Source: a virus
Strand: one strand, 5' to 3'
IMG/VR virus record: IMGVR_UViG_3300032086_002841
Span: 1 to 57,973 of that record
DNA length: 57,973 nt
In this document: one piece after another, positions 52,831-57,973 of the stretch
How positions within the stretch are numbered: position 1 is the first letter of the stretch
How the letters are laid out: each line of letters starts with the position of its first letter
The notes under the pieces: generated by a model
Databases searched by the model: none
Seen by the model: the letters and a program-made list of their open reading frames with translations, nothing else
What the model was told of the DNA's origin: nothing
Made by a program: the position numbers and the translations under genes

Positions 52831-53925
52831 TTATTTGGTTATATTCTCCAATATAACAATATGAGCTGATTTCTCTAACAACTTCTTATTCTCTATAGCA
52901 TCTAGTTCTTCTTCTCTAGTGTATACAGTTTTGTTTTGAGTATTTATAATATTTCTGACTTCGTAGTCATATTCTTCATAAACAAGTTCAAAGATATTTT
53001 CTAAGAACATATCTTGTATAGGTGTTGTGATCAAGATAAGTTTAGATCCATTCTTTGTAGCAACTCCTAAATTACTAAGCTGATGTCTTATAACTTGACC
53101 GGCTACTTCTGAATCATCATATTCATCAAGAAAATCTAACATGTTAAGTATCACAACATCTGCATTGTTTACTTCTTCAGGATAGGCATCGAATATAACA
53201 TTCAAAACTTCCACACCCTCAAGATCTGGATATGGCATAGTCATAGGTGTAAATGTTTTAGACTCGTAACCAAATAAATCTCTGCAAAGATCTCTTGTTG
53301 TTCCATAGCTATCTGTTAAATCAACAATGAAGTTTCCAGGTTCTGCATACCAAAATAGTAAGTTTGCGATCATTTGAGGTGGAGTTTTTGTTTCTATATC
53401 TAAACCAAAAGCATTATTTGGTTTTCCAAAAGACCAAAAAGAAGTATATTTTATGTTTATACCTGCTTCTTCCATTCTCTCAAAGATGTCTTGTTCTCCG
53501 GAATCTAATTCCAACATCTTCATCTTTTTAATTTCTGATTTCAAATTCCTTACTGTGTAACCTCTAACAGCAGAATCATTTAAAAAAGCATCTTGTTTTT
53601 GAGGATCTAAAGGTGCAACTTCTTTATGATGTGACCAAGAAACACTAGGTAATCTTCTTGCAGGTTCTATTCTGCTTGCAACATATGCTGCATTACTAAA
53701 TGTCTGATAAGCAATACCAAGTTCTAGTGCTTGGGATGCCATCTCTCCATATTTGCGTTCTCCGTAGTTCCACCAATCTCCTAGCCACCACATAATATTT
53801 TGAGTTGTATCTACTAGTTTTTTACCAACTGCTACCCACTCTTCATATGATAAATTAGGATCAAGAAATAATTGAACCCTATCTGTTTGTATTTGAATTT
53901 CTTTGTTCTCTCTCATAACATTCAT
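52831..53925 (-). CDS. LmbU-like DNA-binding domain plus degenerate methyltransferase-like domain
   Basis: 364 residues. Residues about 30-135: WLGDWWNYGERKYGEMASQA ... SWSHHKEVAPLDPQKQDAFL, a helical block seen in actinobacterial LmbU-type regulators and related plasmid/phage proteins. Residues about 170-330: PPQMIANLLFWYAEPGNFIV-DLTDSYGTTRDLC, the start of an N6/N4 DNA-methyltransferase fold. The catalytic DPPY-type motif is not intact; at its place the chain reads IFDAYPEE and NADVVILNML. It could be an inactive methyltransferase used for DNA binding, or a divergent enzyme. Start supported by TAAAAT six bases upstream. Confidence 0.5.
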   Translation of the reverse strand: MNVMRENKEIQIQTDRVQLFLDPNLSYEEWVAVGKKLVDTTQNIMWWLGDWWNYGERKYGEMASQALELGIAYQTFSNAAYVASRIEPARRLPSVSWSHHKEVAPLDPQKQDAFLNDSAVRGYTVRNLKSEIKKMKMLELDSGEQDIFERMEEAGINIKYTSFWSFGKPNNAFGLDIETKTPPQMIANLLFWYAEPGNFIVDLTDSYGTTRDLCRDLFGYESKTFTPMTMPYPDLEGVEVLNVIFDAYPEEVNNADVVILNMLDFLDEYDDSEVAGQVIRHQLSNLGVATKNGSKLILITTPIQDMFLENIFELVYEEYDYEVRNIINTQNKTVYTREEELDAIENKKLLEKSAHIVILENITK

Positions 53926-53931
53926 TTTACT

Positions 53932-53937
53932 ATTTTA
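53932..53937 (-). promoter_or_regulatory. -10 hexamer TAAAAT before the LmbU-like gene (leaderless)
   Basis: TAAAAT, six bases (AGTAAA), then ATG at 53925. A TTGTCA further upstream is too close to act as a canonical -35. Fits the leaderless set. Confidence 0.45.
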
Positions 53938-53969
53938 AAAAGCTAGTGTGACAAATTTTTATTTTTTCC

Positions 53970-54013
53970 AGGATTGGCGTAGGGAAAAAACAAATAAAAA
54001 CCTACGCAATCCT
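53970..54013 (-). terminator. Long inverted repeat after the thioredoxin gene
   Basis: AGGATTGGCGTAGG and CCTACGCAATCCT form a 13-bp stem with one bulged base and an A/T-rich 17-base loop, starting 8 bp beyond the thioredoxin stop (54021). Acts plausibly as the thioredoxin terminator; without a clean T-tract it could also be an operator for the leftward gene starting at 53925. Confidence 0.5.
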
Positions 54014-54020
54014 GTGTGTA

Positions 54021-54341
54021 TCAAACAATATGTGAAGAAAAACTAGATTTTAAATTTCCTACATTTACATTAGATCTAACCTCAGAAACAGGTTCACCAT
54101 TTCTAAAAGCTATAAAAGTTGGTACACCGAATATATTGTATTTTTGTACTACTGATGATGCACCATCAATGTCTAGAGAAACAAATTCTACATTCTTCCC
54201 ATCCCATTCTTCAGATAGCATCTCGACTGAAGGTGTTATTTCTTTGCACGGAATACACCAATCAGCTTCAAATTTTACTATTGTAGTAAGATCTCTATCG
54301 ATTGCTTCTTGGAATGAATTTGTATCTATTTTTCTTATCAT
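54021..54341 (-). CDS. Thioredoxin-like protein
   Basis: 106 residues of thioredoxin fold: VKFEADWCIPCKEITPSVEM with active site WCIPC, EFVSLDIDGASSVVQKYNIF, and the cis-Pro in GVPTFIAFRNGE. The usual WCGPC/WCKPC is replaced by CIPC. Reduces disulfides; in phages thioredoxins support ribonucleotide reduction or act as polymerase factors, neither partner being visible here. Confidence 0.9.
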   Translation of the reverse strand: MIRKIDTNSFQEAIDRDLTTIVKFEADWCIPCKEITPSVEMLSEEWDGKNVEFVSLDIDGASSVVQKYNIFGVPTFIAFRNGEPVSEVRSNVNVGNLKSSFSSHIV

Positions 54342-54386
54342 AGTGAAACAACTTTACCATAAAACTAATTTTTGATTTGTCTTTAG

Positions 54387-54392
54387 TATCAT
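54387..54392 (+). promoter_or_regulatory. -10 hexamer TATCAT before a rightward small gene (leaderless)
   Basis: TATCAT, six bases (ATTTAT), then ATG at 54399 on the plus strand. No Shine-Dalgarno. Divergent from the thioredoxin gene. Confidence 0.45.
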
Positions 54393-54398
54393 ATTTAT

Positions 54399-54530
54399 AT
54401 GAAAATTTATACAGTACAAAAAGATAACGCACCTAACATGAATCGTAAACAGAGAAGAATGTTAGCTAAAAAAATTAGAAAAGATTTAGCTATAGAATCT
54501 AGTAATCGAAAGAAAGCAAATCTTCAATAA
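54399..54530 (+). CDS. 43-residue highly basic mini-protein
   Basis: MKIYTVQKDNAPNMNRKQRR then MLAKKIRKDLAIESSNRKK: very high Lys/Arg content and helical. Looks like a small nucleic-acid-binding peptide. Follows a leaderless-type promoter, and lies just before a series of stable hairpins on the same transcript. Confidence 0.5.
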   Translation: MKIYTVQKDNAPNMNRKQRRMLAKKIRKDLAIESSNRKKANLQ

Positions 54531-54551
54531 TTGTTTAGGTAAAAAAGAAAA

Positions 54552-54731
54552 GGCTATCCCCTAAGAGATAGCCGATGATGGGAGGAAGTCGGTTTAGTAG
54601 CCGACTTAAGTACTATACATCATTCGACATTGATTTTAGGTAAATAAAAAGCAGGTGTCTTGGCACCTGCTTTTCATCAGTAGTTCAACGAAAGGCTTTT
54701 TCTTTGAACATCTTACTATGGACTACCATAG
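54552..54731. other. Multi-hairpin intergenic segment
   Basis: Four clear inverted repeats in 180 bp: GGCTATC...GATAGCC (54552-54573), AAGTCGG...CCGACTT (54586-54607), GCAGGTG...CACCTGC (54651-54670) and CTATGG-ACTA-CCATAG (54716-54731). A weaker TTCAA...TTGAA lies at 54684-54708. No open frame of note. Could be a phage non-coding RNA, a double terminator between convergent transcripts, or an RNA-processing region. Confidence 0.6.
54647..54674. terminator. Bidirectional rho-independent terminator
   Basis: AAAAGCAGGTG-TCTTGG-CACCTGCTTTT: 11-bp stem with T-run following on both strands (TTTTTATTT on minus, TTTTC on plus). Sits between the rightward 54399-54530 gene and the leftward genes ending at 54749. 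Confidence 0.8.
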
Positions 54732-54748
54732 ATGAATACTACTTAATT

Positions 54749-54943
54749 CTACTTCTCTTCAAATTTTTTGCAAATAGATAAATATAAATTTACAAGATCA
54801 TCTGCATCTTGGACCAGGTTGATTCCTTTGATCCTCATGTAGTTGAATTGCTTTAGTACTACTTCTTTTAAATCAGCATCACTAATTAGTTCATCTATAG
54901 CATCTTCTCTTTTAGTTCCTGGAGGAAAGTTAAAATCTGCCAT
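54749..54943 (-). CDS. 64-residue acidic helical protein
   Basis: MADFNFPPGTKREDAIDELI followed by two predicted helices (LKEVVLKQFNYMRIKGI, LVNLYLSICKKFEEK). The ATG overlaps the upstream stop as TAATG and has GGAG near. Conserved family not recognised. Confidence 0.5.
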   Translation of the reverse strand: MADFNFPPGTKREDAIDELISDADLKEVVLKQFNYMRIKGINLVQDADDLVNLYLSICKKFEEK

Positions 54944-55107
54944 TATATTGTCCCTTCTGGCTTTATGCCTGTTATGTCTTCACCTTCTATAGCCTCAACA
55001 TGAGGAATATAGAAATGTAAATCATCTTCTAAATTTTTATAAAAGTCACTAATTGCATCATCATCATTTTCTGCATCAATATAAAAAATAATTTTGTATT
55101 CTTTCAT
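54943..55107 (-). CDS. 54-residue small protein
   Basis: MKEYKIIFYIDAENDDDAIS then FYKNLEDDLHFYIPHVEAIE: a beta-alpha-beta pattern with an acidic helix start. The same order occurs in the next gene upstream (ISFHSTEDYIIDCDTEEQAK), so both may be related ferredoxin-fold-like small proteins. Stop overlaps next ATG. Confidence 0.5.
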   Translation of the reverse strand: MKEYKIIFYIDAENDDDAISDFYKNLEDDLHFYIPHVEAIEGEDITGIKPEGTI

Positions 55108-55116
55108 AAGAACATA

Positions 55117-55341
55117 TTAGTCTTCAAAATACTGATCGTACAGTTTTAGATCTTCAATTTCTTCAACAGTTGAATAAGATGACACATCTAAATAATATTT
55201 AATTTTGTGTTGTTTTATCAAATCTTTTTGTGAATCTTGTTTAAAATCCCAAATATTTTTAACTATTTCCTTTGCTTGCTCTTCTGTATCACAATCAATA
55301 ATGTAATCTTCAGTAGAATGAAAACTAATCATTATTTTCAT
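55117..55341 (-). CDS. 74-residue small protein
   Basis: Preceded by a perfect AGGAGG site. MKIMISFHSTEDYIIDCDTE then EEQAKEIVKNIWDFK and an acidic end (LKLYDQYFED). First gene of a short leftward operon controlled by the operator/microsatellite region just upstream. Function unknown. Confidence 0.55.
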   Translation of the reverse strand: MKIMISFHSTEDYIIDCDTEEQAKEIVKNIWDFKQDSQKDLIKQHKIKYYLDVSSYSTVEEIEDLKLYDQYFED

Positions 55342-55353
55342 ATTCCCTCCTAT

Positions 55354-55398
55354 ATCTATTCTACTCTATTCTATTCTACTCTATTCTACTCTATTCTA
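55354..55398 (-). repeat. TAGAAT-rich microsatellite upstream of a leftward operon
   Basis: Degenerate repeats of CTATTCTACT/CTATT (plus strand). On the minus strand this is a series of TAGAAT hexamers, each a fair actinobacterial -10 (TANNNT), ending just before AGGAGG. Unit-number change would move promoters relative to the operators. Confidence 0.7.
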
Positions 55399-55401
55399 GG
55401 G

Positions 55402-55431
55402 CGTGACAGTCACGAAATGTCACATGTGACA
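55402..55431. promoter_or_regulatory. Two palindromic operators with GTGAC half-sites
   Basis: CGTGAC-A-GTCACG (55402-55414) and TGTCACATGTGACA (55418-55431) are both perfect palindromes built on GTGAC/GTCAC, with centres about 16-17 bp apart. They lie between a leftward operon (from 55341) and a rightward gene (55572). Most likely binding sites of a dimeric repressor, not encoded in a recognisable form in the window. Confidence 0.7.
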
Positions 55432-55544
55432 AAATAGTTTTTACAAAATTTTAAAAGCCTAATTTTATTGAGTTTTTAAAAATTTACTTTTGTAGGTAAA
55501 ATTTGTTACAAATATGTTAAATATATTTTAAAAGCACTTTTTAC

Positions 55545-55558
55545 CGAACAAATGTTCT
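55545..55558 (+). promoter_or_regulatory. LexA (SOS) box overlapping a promoter
   Basis: CGAACAAATGTTCT matches the Gram-positive LexA consensus CGAACRNRYGTTYC at all but the last position and the actinobacterial GAAC-N4-GTTC core. TACTAT, a -10-like hexamer, starts at its last base (55558-55563), followed eight bases later by the ATG at 55572. Repression by host LexA would make this gene DNA-damage inducible. Confidence 0.6.
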
Positions 55559-55571
55559 ACTATGGACACTT

Positions 55572-55721
55572 ATGGATTATTTTATAGGATTTTTATTAGG
55601 TTATTTTTTGAAAGAAATGAGTTCTTATCTTAAAAAACTAAGTAAATGGGATAATGAAGTTCGTTCTACTTGGGATCAAGAGTGGGATTTCATCTCATAC
55701 AATGAGGATGACCTACCTTAA
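55572..55721 (+). CDS. 49-residue membrane protein under the LexA box
   Basis: MDYFIGFLLGYFLKEMSSYL: a short hydrophobic helix followed by a basic segment (KKLSK) and an acidic tail (YNEDDLP). Single-span topology resembles small phage membrane effectors. No Shine-Dalgarno; the mRNA would be nearly leaderless. The 3' end overlaps the convergent methyltransferase gene by 9 bp. Confidence 0.5.
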   Translation: MDYFIGFLLGYFLKEMSSYLKKLSKWDNEVRSTWDQEWDFISYNEDDLP

Positions 55722-57311
55722 AAGCTCATTATCAAAAACTACTGTATCTTCTTCTATTGCTCTTTTTAACAATCTACCTACAAGCTCTGCACATTCCGGT
55801 ACAACTGCATTTCCAAGAGCTTTTAATCTAGCTACACGATCTGGATATTCCTCAAGTGTTCTCGGCATCCCAAATTCCCATGCAGCAAAATCTTTAACTT
55901 GATCTCGCATGTTTCTAAATATTTCTAAAGGTAAAGTTTTTCTGTCACCTGTTTTAGATCCTGTTAGAACTGTGCCATATGTATCTTTGTGATCTCTAGC
56001 TGATGCAGTAGGGAACTTTAGATCATTGTGCCAATCTTCTTCTACTATTGTTGTCATCTCTTCATCAAACTGTAAAGGGATTAGGTAAGGCTTGATCATT
56101 TTCCAATGTTCTATTGTCGGATAACTAAATCCTGAATTGTCATATCGGAACCAATGATCTATTTTTGAACCTGGTATAGTGTCATTAAATCTATTCTTTA
56201 TATCTTTAGCTGATGTGACGGATCTTAAATAATCAACAAATTCTTTTTGAGGAGGTAAGTTTGGTCTGTTTACAATTTTTTCGTCATACTCTTCTAATAG
56301 ATCTGGATTGTCTTTTATTTGTTCCATAGCAACTTCTACTGCTAAAGATACTTGTACCGGCTGTCCTGAAGGTCTTGTGTTTTTACCTTGTATGATTTTG
56401 CTAGCAGTTTTAAGTGCATTTGACTTATCCATAGTTGTTGGAGTTCGCCAGGTGTTTGGATCTTTACTCCAAACATTTTGCATGCCTAATCTAGCCATCC
56501 ATCTGGGAAACCCATAAGACGAGTCACCCATCCATAATTCAGCCTCTTGCCTTGAAATCTCGGATTCTCCCTTAGATTCCCTGTCGATGATCTTTTGGAC
56601 TTCTTCTCCTTGTCCCCCCTGTACAGAACATTCTCCAATGCCTCCCCTGTTCTCGGTGGTAAGTGATCCATCGTGTTCGGAGTTTCCCAATTCGTTACTT
56701 GAACTTTGTCTGCTAGGTTCAATGACCTGTCCTCTCCTCCGTTCTTGGCTATCCTCCTCCCCTTCTCGTTCAGCTCTAAATCTCTGTGTTCGTTGTCCTG
56801 TGTCGAGGGTGTCGGCCAGGCTGCCAACTCCGAAGAATCTTTTTCTAAGGTGTGGCGCACCAACTGATCTTGCTGATACAATAGACCATTCGAAGTTATA
56901 TAACCTGCTTTCGGCAATATCTGTAATAACCCTTTCAAAGGCTTGCCCTTTGTTTGCTGTAAGTAGTCCTGGGACATTTTCCAAGATGAAGTATCGTGGT
57001 CGTAGTACATCAAGAAATCTCCAAACTTCGTCCCATAACCATCTTTCATCGTTTACTCCTTTTCTTTTTCCTGCTGTAGAAACCGGCTGACAAGGAAAAC
57101 CTGCTGTAATTATATCTACCTTAGGTAGTGATTCAGGATCTATTTCCTCGACTTTTTGCTCTAAAATTTGTGTGTTAGGATATCTTTTTCTTAAGACTTG
57201 GCAACAATATGGATCCATTTCTACCATCCAACTTGTTTGATCTACAAGTCCAGATCGTTCAAGGCCATATTCTAAACCACCTATACCTGAGAATAAACTT
57301 CCTACCTTCAC
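55713..57311 (-). CDS. dcm-like: DNA (cytosine-5) methyltransferase
   Basis: 532 residues. Motif I LFSGIGGLEYGLERSG, motif IV GFPCQPVSTAG with the catalytic Cys, motif VI FILENVPGL, motif VIII SARSVGAPHLRKRFF, and motif X RLKALGNAVVP near the C-terminus. The long variable middle (residues about 163-470) would hold the target recognition domain; its first part is Arg/Glu/Gly-rich and coincides with a second coding frame. Start GTG with TATACT six bases upstream. Methylates phage DNA, perhaps against host restriction. Confidence 0.9.
   Translation of the reverse strand: MKVGSLFSGIGGLEYGLERSGLVDQTSWMVEMDPYCCQVLRKRYPNTQILEQKVEEIDPESLPKVDIITAGFPCQPVSTAGKRKGVNDERWLWDEVWRFLDVLRPRYFILENVPGLLTANKGQAFERVITDIAESRLYNFEWSIVSARSVGAPHLRKRFFGVGSLADTLDTGQRTQRFRAEREGEEDSQERRRGQVIEPSRQSSSNELGNSEHDGSLTTENRGGIGECSVQGGQGEEVQKIIDRESKGESEISRQEAELWMGDSSYGFPRWMARLGMQNVWSKDPNTWRTPTTMDKSNALKTASKIIQGKNTRPSGQPVQVSLAVEVAMEQIKDNPDLLEEYDEKIVNRPNLPPQKEFVDYLRSVTSAKDIKNRFNDTIPGSKIDHWFRYDNSGFSYPTIEHWKMIKPYLIPLQFDEEMTTIVEEDWHNDLKFPTASARDHKDTYGTVLTGSKTGDRKTLPLEIFRNMRDQVKDFAAWEFGMPRTLEEYPDRVARLKALGNAVVPECAELVGRLLKRAIEEDTVVFDNELLR
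56486..57049 (-). CDS. Overlapping-frame protein of the WPTPxxxD family, nested in the methyltransferase gene
   Basis: 187 residues in another frame, wholly inside the methyltransferase gene. It has its own AGGAG (57056-57060) six bases before ATG 57049. It is clearly protein-like: FLMYYDHDTSSWKMSQDYLQ, LPKAGYITSNGLLYQ, AAWPTPSTQDNEHRD, NWETPNTMDHLPPRT, RLMGFPDGWLD. The same block order occurs in many phage and actinobacterial hypothetical proteins. In the methyltransferase frame the W-P-T-P/W-E-T-P codons read LADT and LGNS, so the two frames are locked together. Whether this frame is translated is the open question; the ribosome site favours it. Confidence 0.55.
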   Translation of the reverse strand: MKDGYGTKFGDFLMYYDHDTSSWKMSQDYLQQTKGKPLKGLLQILPKAGYITSNGLLYQQDQLVRHTLEKDSSELAAWPTPSTQDNEHRDLELNEKGRRIAKNGGEDRSLNLADKVQVTNWETPNTMDHLPPRTGEALENVLYRGDKEKKSKRSSTGNLRENPRFQGKRLNYGWVTRLMGFPDGWLD

Positions 57312-57317
57312 GAAATT

Positions 57318-57323
57318 AGTATA
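57318..57323 (-). promoter_or_regulatory. -10 hexamer TATACT before the methyltransferase (leaderless)
   Basis: TATACT, six bases (AATTTC), then GTG at 57311. No canonical -35 at 17 bp. A hairpin ATTGGC-TATC-GCCAAT (57388-57403) further upstream may be an operator. Confidence 0.55.
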
Positions 57324-57429
57324 ACAATTACTTTGCTTATATACCAGGATATGATATATTTATATCACATATCGGAAATCGAAAAATATTGGCTATCGCC
57401 AATTCTTTTATTTCCTTCATGTCTGTACT

Positions 57430-57458
57430 AAACAAGCCCTCTTCGGAGGGTTTTGTTT
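57430..57458 (-). terminator. UUCG-loop terminator after the small terminase gene
   Basis: CCCTC-TTCG-GAGGG stem extended by A/T pairs (AAACAAG...TTTTGTTT), with a stable TTCG loop in plus-strand form and T-runs on both sides. Begins at the small-terminase stop codon and separates it from the methyltransferase promoter. Confidence 0.8.
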
Positions 57459-57973
57459 TATGAGCTGTACTTTATATTGAAGGTGATCGCTTTTTTCTTA
57501 GATCCTTCGATCTCTTCAGCAGATCGTTTTCCCCATTCTTTAGGGTTTGATCGTTCTAAGAACCATGCACTTGCTTGCCAAACACCATTGTTTGCTGCAT
57601 CTGTGATAACTGCAAGGTGAGAAATTTCTCCCTCGACTCTCGCCTTTTTTATAGACTCCCAAAACTCCCATAATTCCAAATCATCGGCATCTTTTATACG
57701 ATCTGGGTTGCCGTTACAAGCATCATCTATCTCAAAAGCGCGTTGTCGCCACCTATAAAAGGTAGTTTCGCTAATTCCTGCATAAACTGCTGCCTTTTTT
57801 TGAGATAAGCCAATCTTTAATGCTTGTGACAATTTCTTCCTGGTTGGATCATCAAGTTTAGAAGGTCTACCTCCCAAACTGTTTGCCTCTCCTACTACTA
57901 TACTTTCGTAGGTAGATTCATCATCCACATCGCTTTGTAGTTGATCTATTGGATCTTCTGATTCAGGCTTTGT
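57458..57973 (-). CDS. terS: Terminase small subunit (5' end open at window edge)
   Basis: The internal GTG at 57928 gives 156 residues, but the frame stays open to the edge (TKPESEDPIDQLQSDVDDES...), so the true start probably lies outside. The core has LSQALKIGLSQKKAAVYAGI-SETTFYRWRQ, a helix-turn-helix typical of small terminases. A helical region (LWEFWESIKKARVEGEISHL) and ASAWFLERSNPKEWGKR, the family's W-x-L-E-R-x-x-P-x-x-W block, follow. It recognises the packaging site and recruits the large terminase. Confidence 0.9.
   Translation of the reverse strand, partial: TKPESEDPIDQLQSDVDDESTYESIVVGEANSLGGRPSKLDDPTRKKLSQALKIGLSQKKAAVYAGISETTFYRWRQRAFEIDDACNGNPDRIKDADDLELWEFWESIKKARVEGEISHLAVITDAANNGVWQASAWFLERSNPKEWGKRSAEEIEGSKKKAITFNIKYSS
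57883..57973. repeat. Right copy of 91-bp terminal inverted repeat
   Basis: Exact reverse complement of 1-91. Contains the upstream and N-terminal coding part of the small terminase. See the left copy for interpretation. Confidence 0.95.

Noticed and set aside
54552-54731. tRNA gene or tRNA-like element
   Set aside because: No cloverleaf with 7-bp acceptor, 5-bp anticodon stem and TpsiC loop; the hairpins are independent.
55354-55398. CRISPR or transposon end
   Set aside because: The units are 5-10 bp, directly adjacent, with no spacers or transposase.
56587-57090. 167-codon plus-strand frame antisense to the methyltransferase
   Set aside because: Ser/Pro/Cys-rich composition typical of an antisense shadow, no ribosome site, and it is explained by the two minus-strand frames.

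Overview
This window is most of the structural half of a tailed, long-tailed (siphovirus-type) bacteriophage genome. It is AT-rich and almost every gene reads on the minus strand. The virion genes run in classical HK97-like order from right to left: small terminase, large terminase, portal, prohead protease with a scaffold-like tail, HK97 major capsid protein, head-tail connectors, tail terminator, major tail protein, frameshifted tail chaperones, tape measure, distal tail/tip proteins, then a long fibre and adhesin region. Three things point to an actinobacterial host. There is a WhiB regulator with its four cysteines and GIWGG turn. Several genes carry a -10 hexamer exactly six bases before the start codon, the signature of leaderless mRNA. 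There is also a Gram-positive type LexA box. AT-richness plus the many proteins of marine-phage type suggest a low-GC marine actinobacterium (for example a 'Ca. Actinomarina'-like host); the host is an inference.

Layout. 1-196: left copy of a 91-bp inverted end repeat carrying a fragment of the small-terminase gene. 197-7903: AIPR/DGQHR-like protein, a glycosyltransferase led by a chain of overlapping mini-genes, holin-like membrane proteins, a large secreted fibronectin-III/coiled-coil protein, a staphylococcal-type nuclease, an r1t-type holin and a DUF5675/PGBD endolysin candidate. 7945-16528: metallophosphoesterase, a ferredoxin, then an accessory cluster of three 2-oxoglutarate/Fe(II) oxygenase-like proteins, an FkbM-like methyltransferase and copies of an unnamed phage family. 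16531-35618: adhesins, a fibrinogen-like protein, a 2313-residue repetitive fibre with a cupredoxin-like insert, another copy of the unnamed family, a 1354-residue fibre with a C-terminal S74 chaperone and a distal tail protein. 35611-53925: two mini-genes, then tail, neck, capsid, portal, large terminase and a regulator-like protein, interrupted by the WhiB and sigma-4-like regulators and by a rightward two-gene 'moron' at 48475-48896. 54021-57973: thioredoxin, small genes, a structured intergenic segment, palindromic operators, a LexA box, a cytosine-C5 methyltransferase whose gene contains a second, protein-like overlapping frame, and the small terminase running off the edge.

No DNA polymerase, primase, helicase, ribonucleotide reductase, integrase or tRNA gene is recognisable, so the window is probably an incomplete genome. 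The two ends are exact reverse complements over 91 bases, which may be an assembly-graph feature rather than a true terminus.

The items most worth a second look are the dual-frame methyltransferase locus (56486-57311), the set of five leaderless promoters, the LexA-box/operator/microsatellite control region (55354-55572), the multi-hairpin segment (54552-54731), the chain of overlapping Cys-rich and membrane mini-genes, and the repeated unnamed family in the oxygenase and fibre region.
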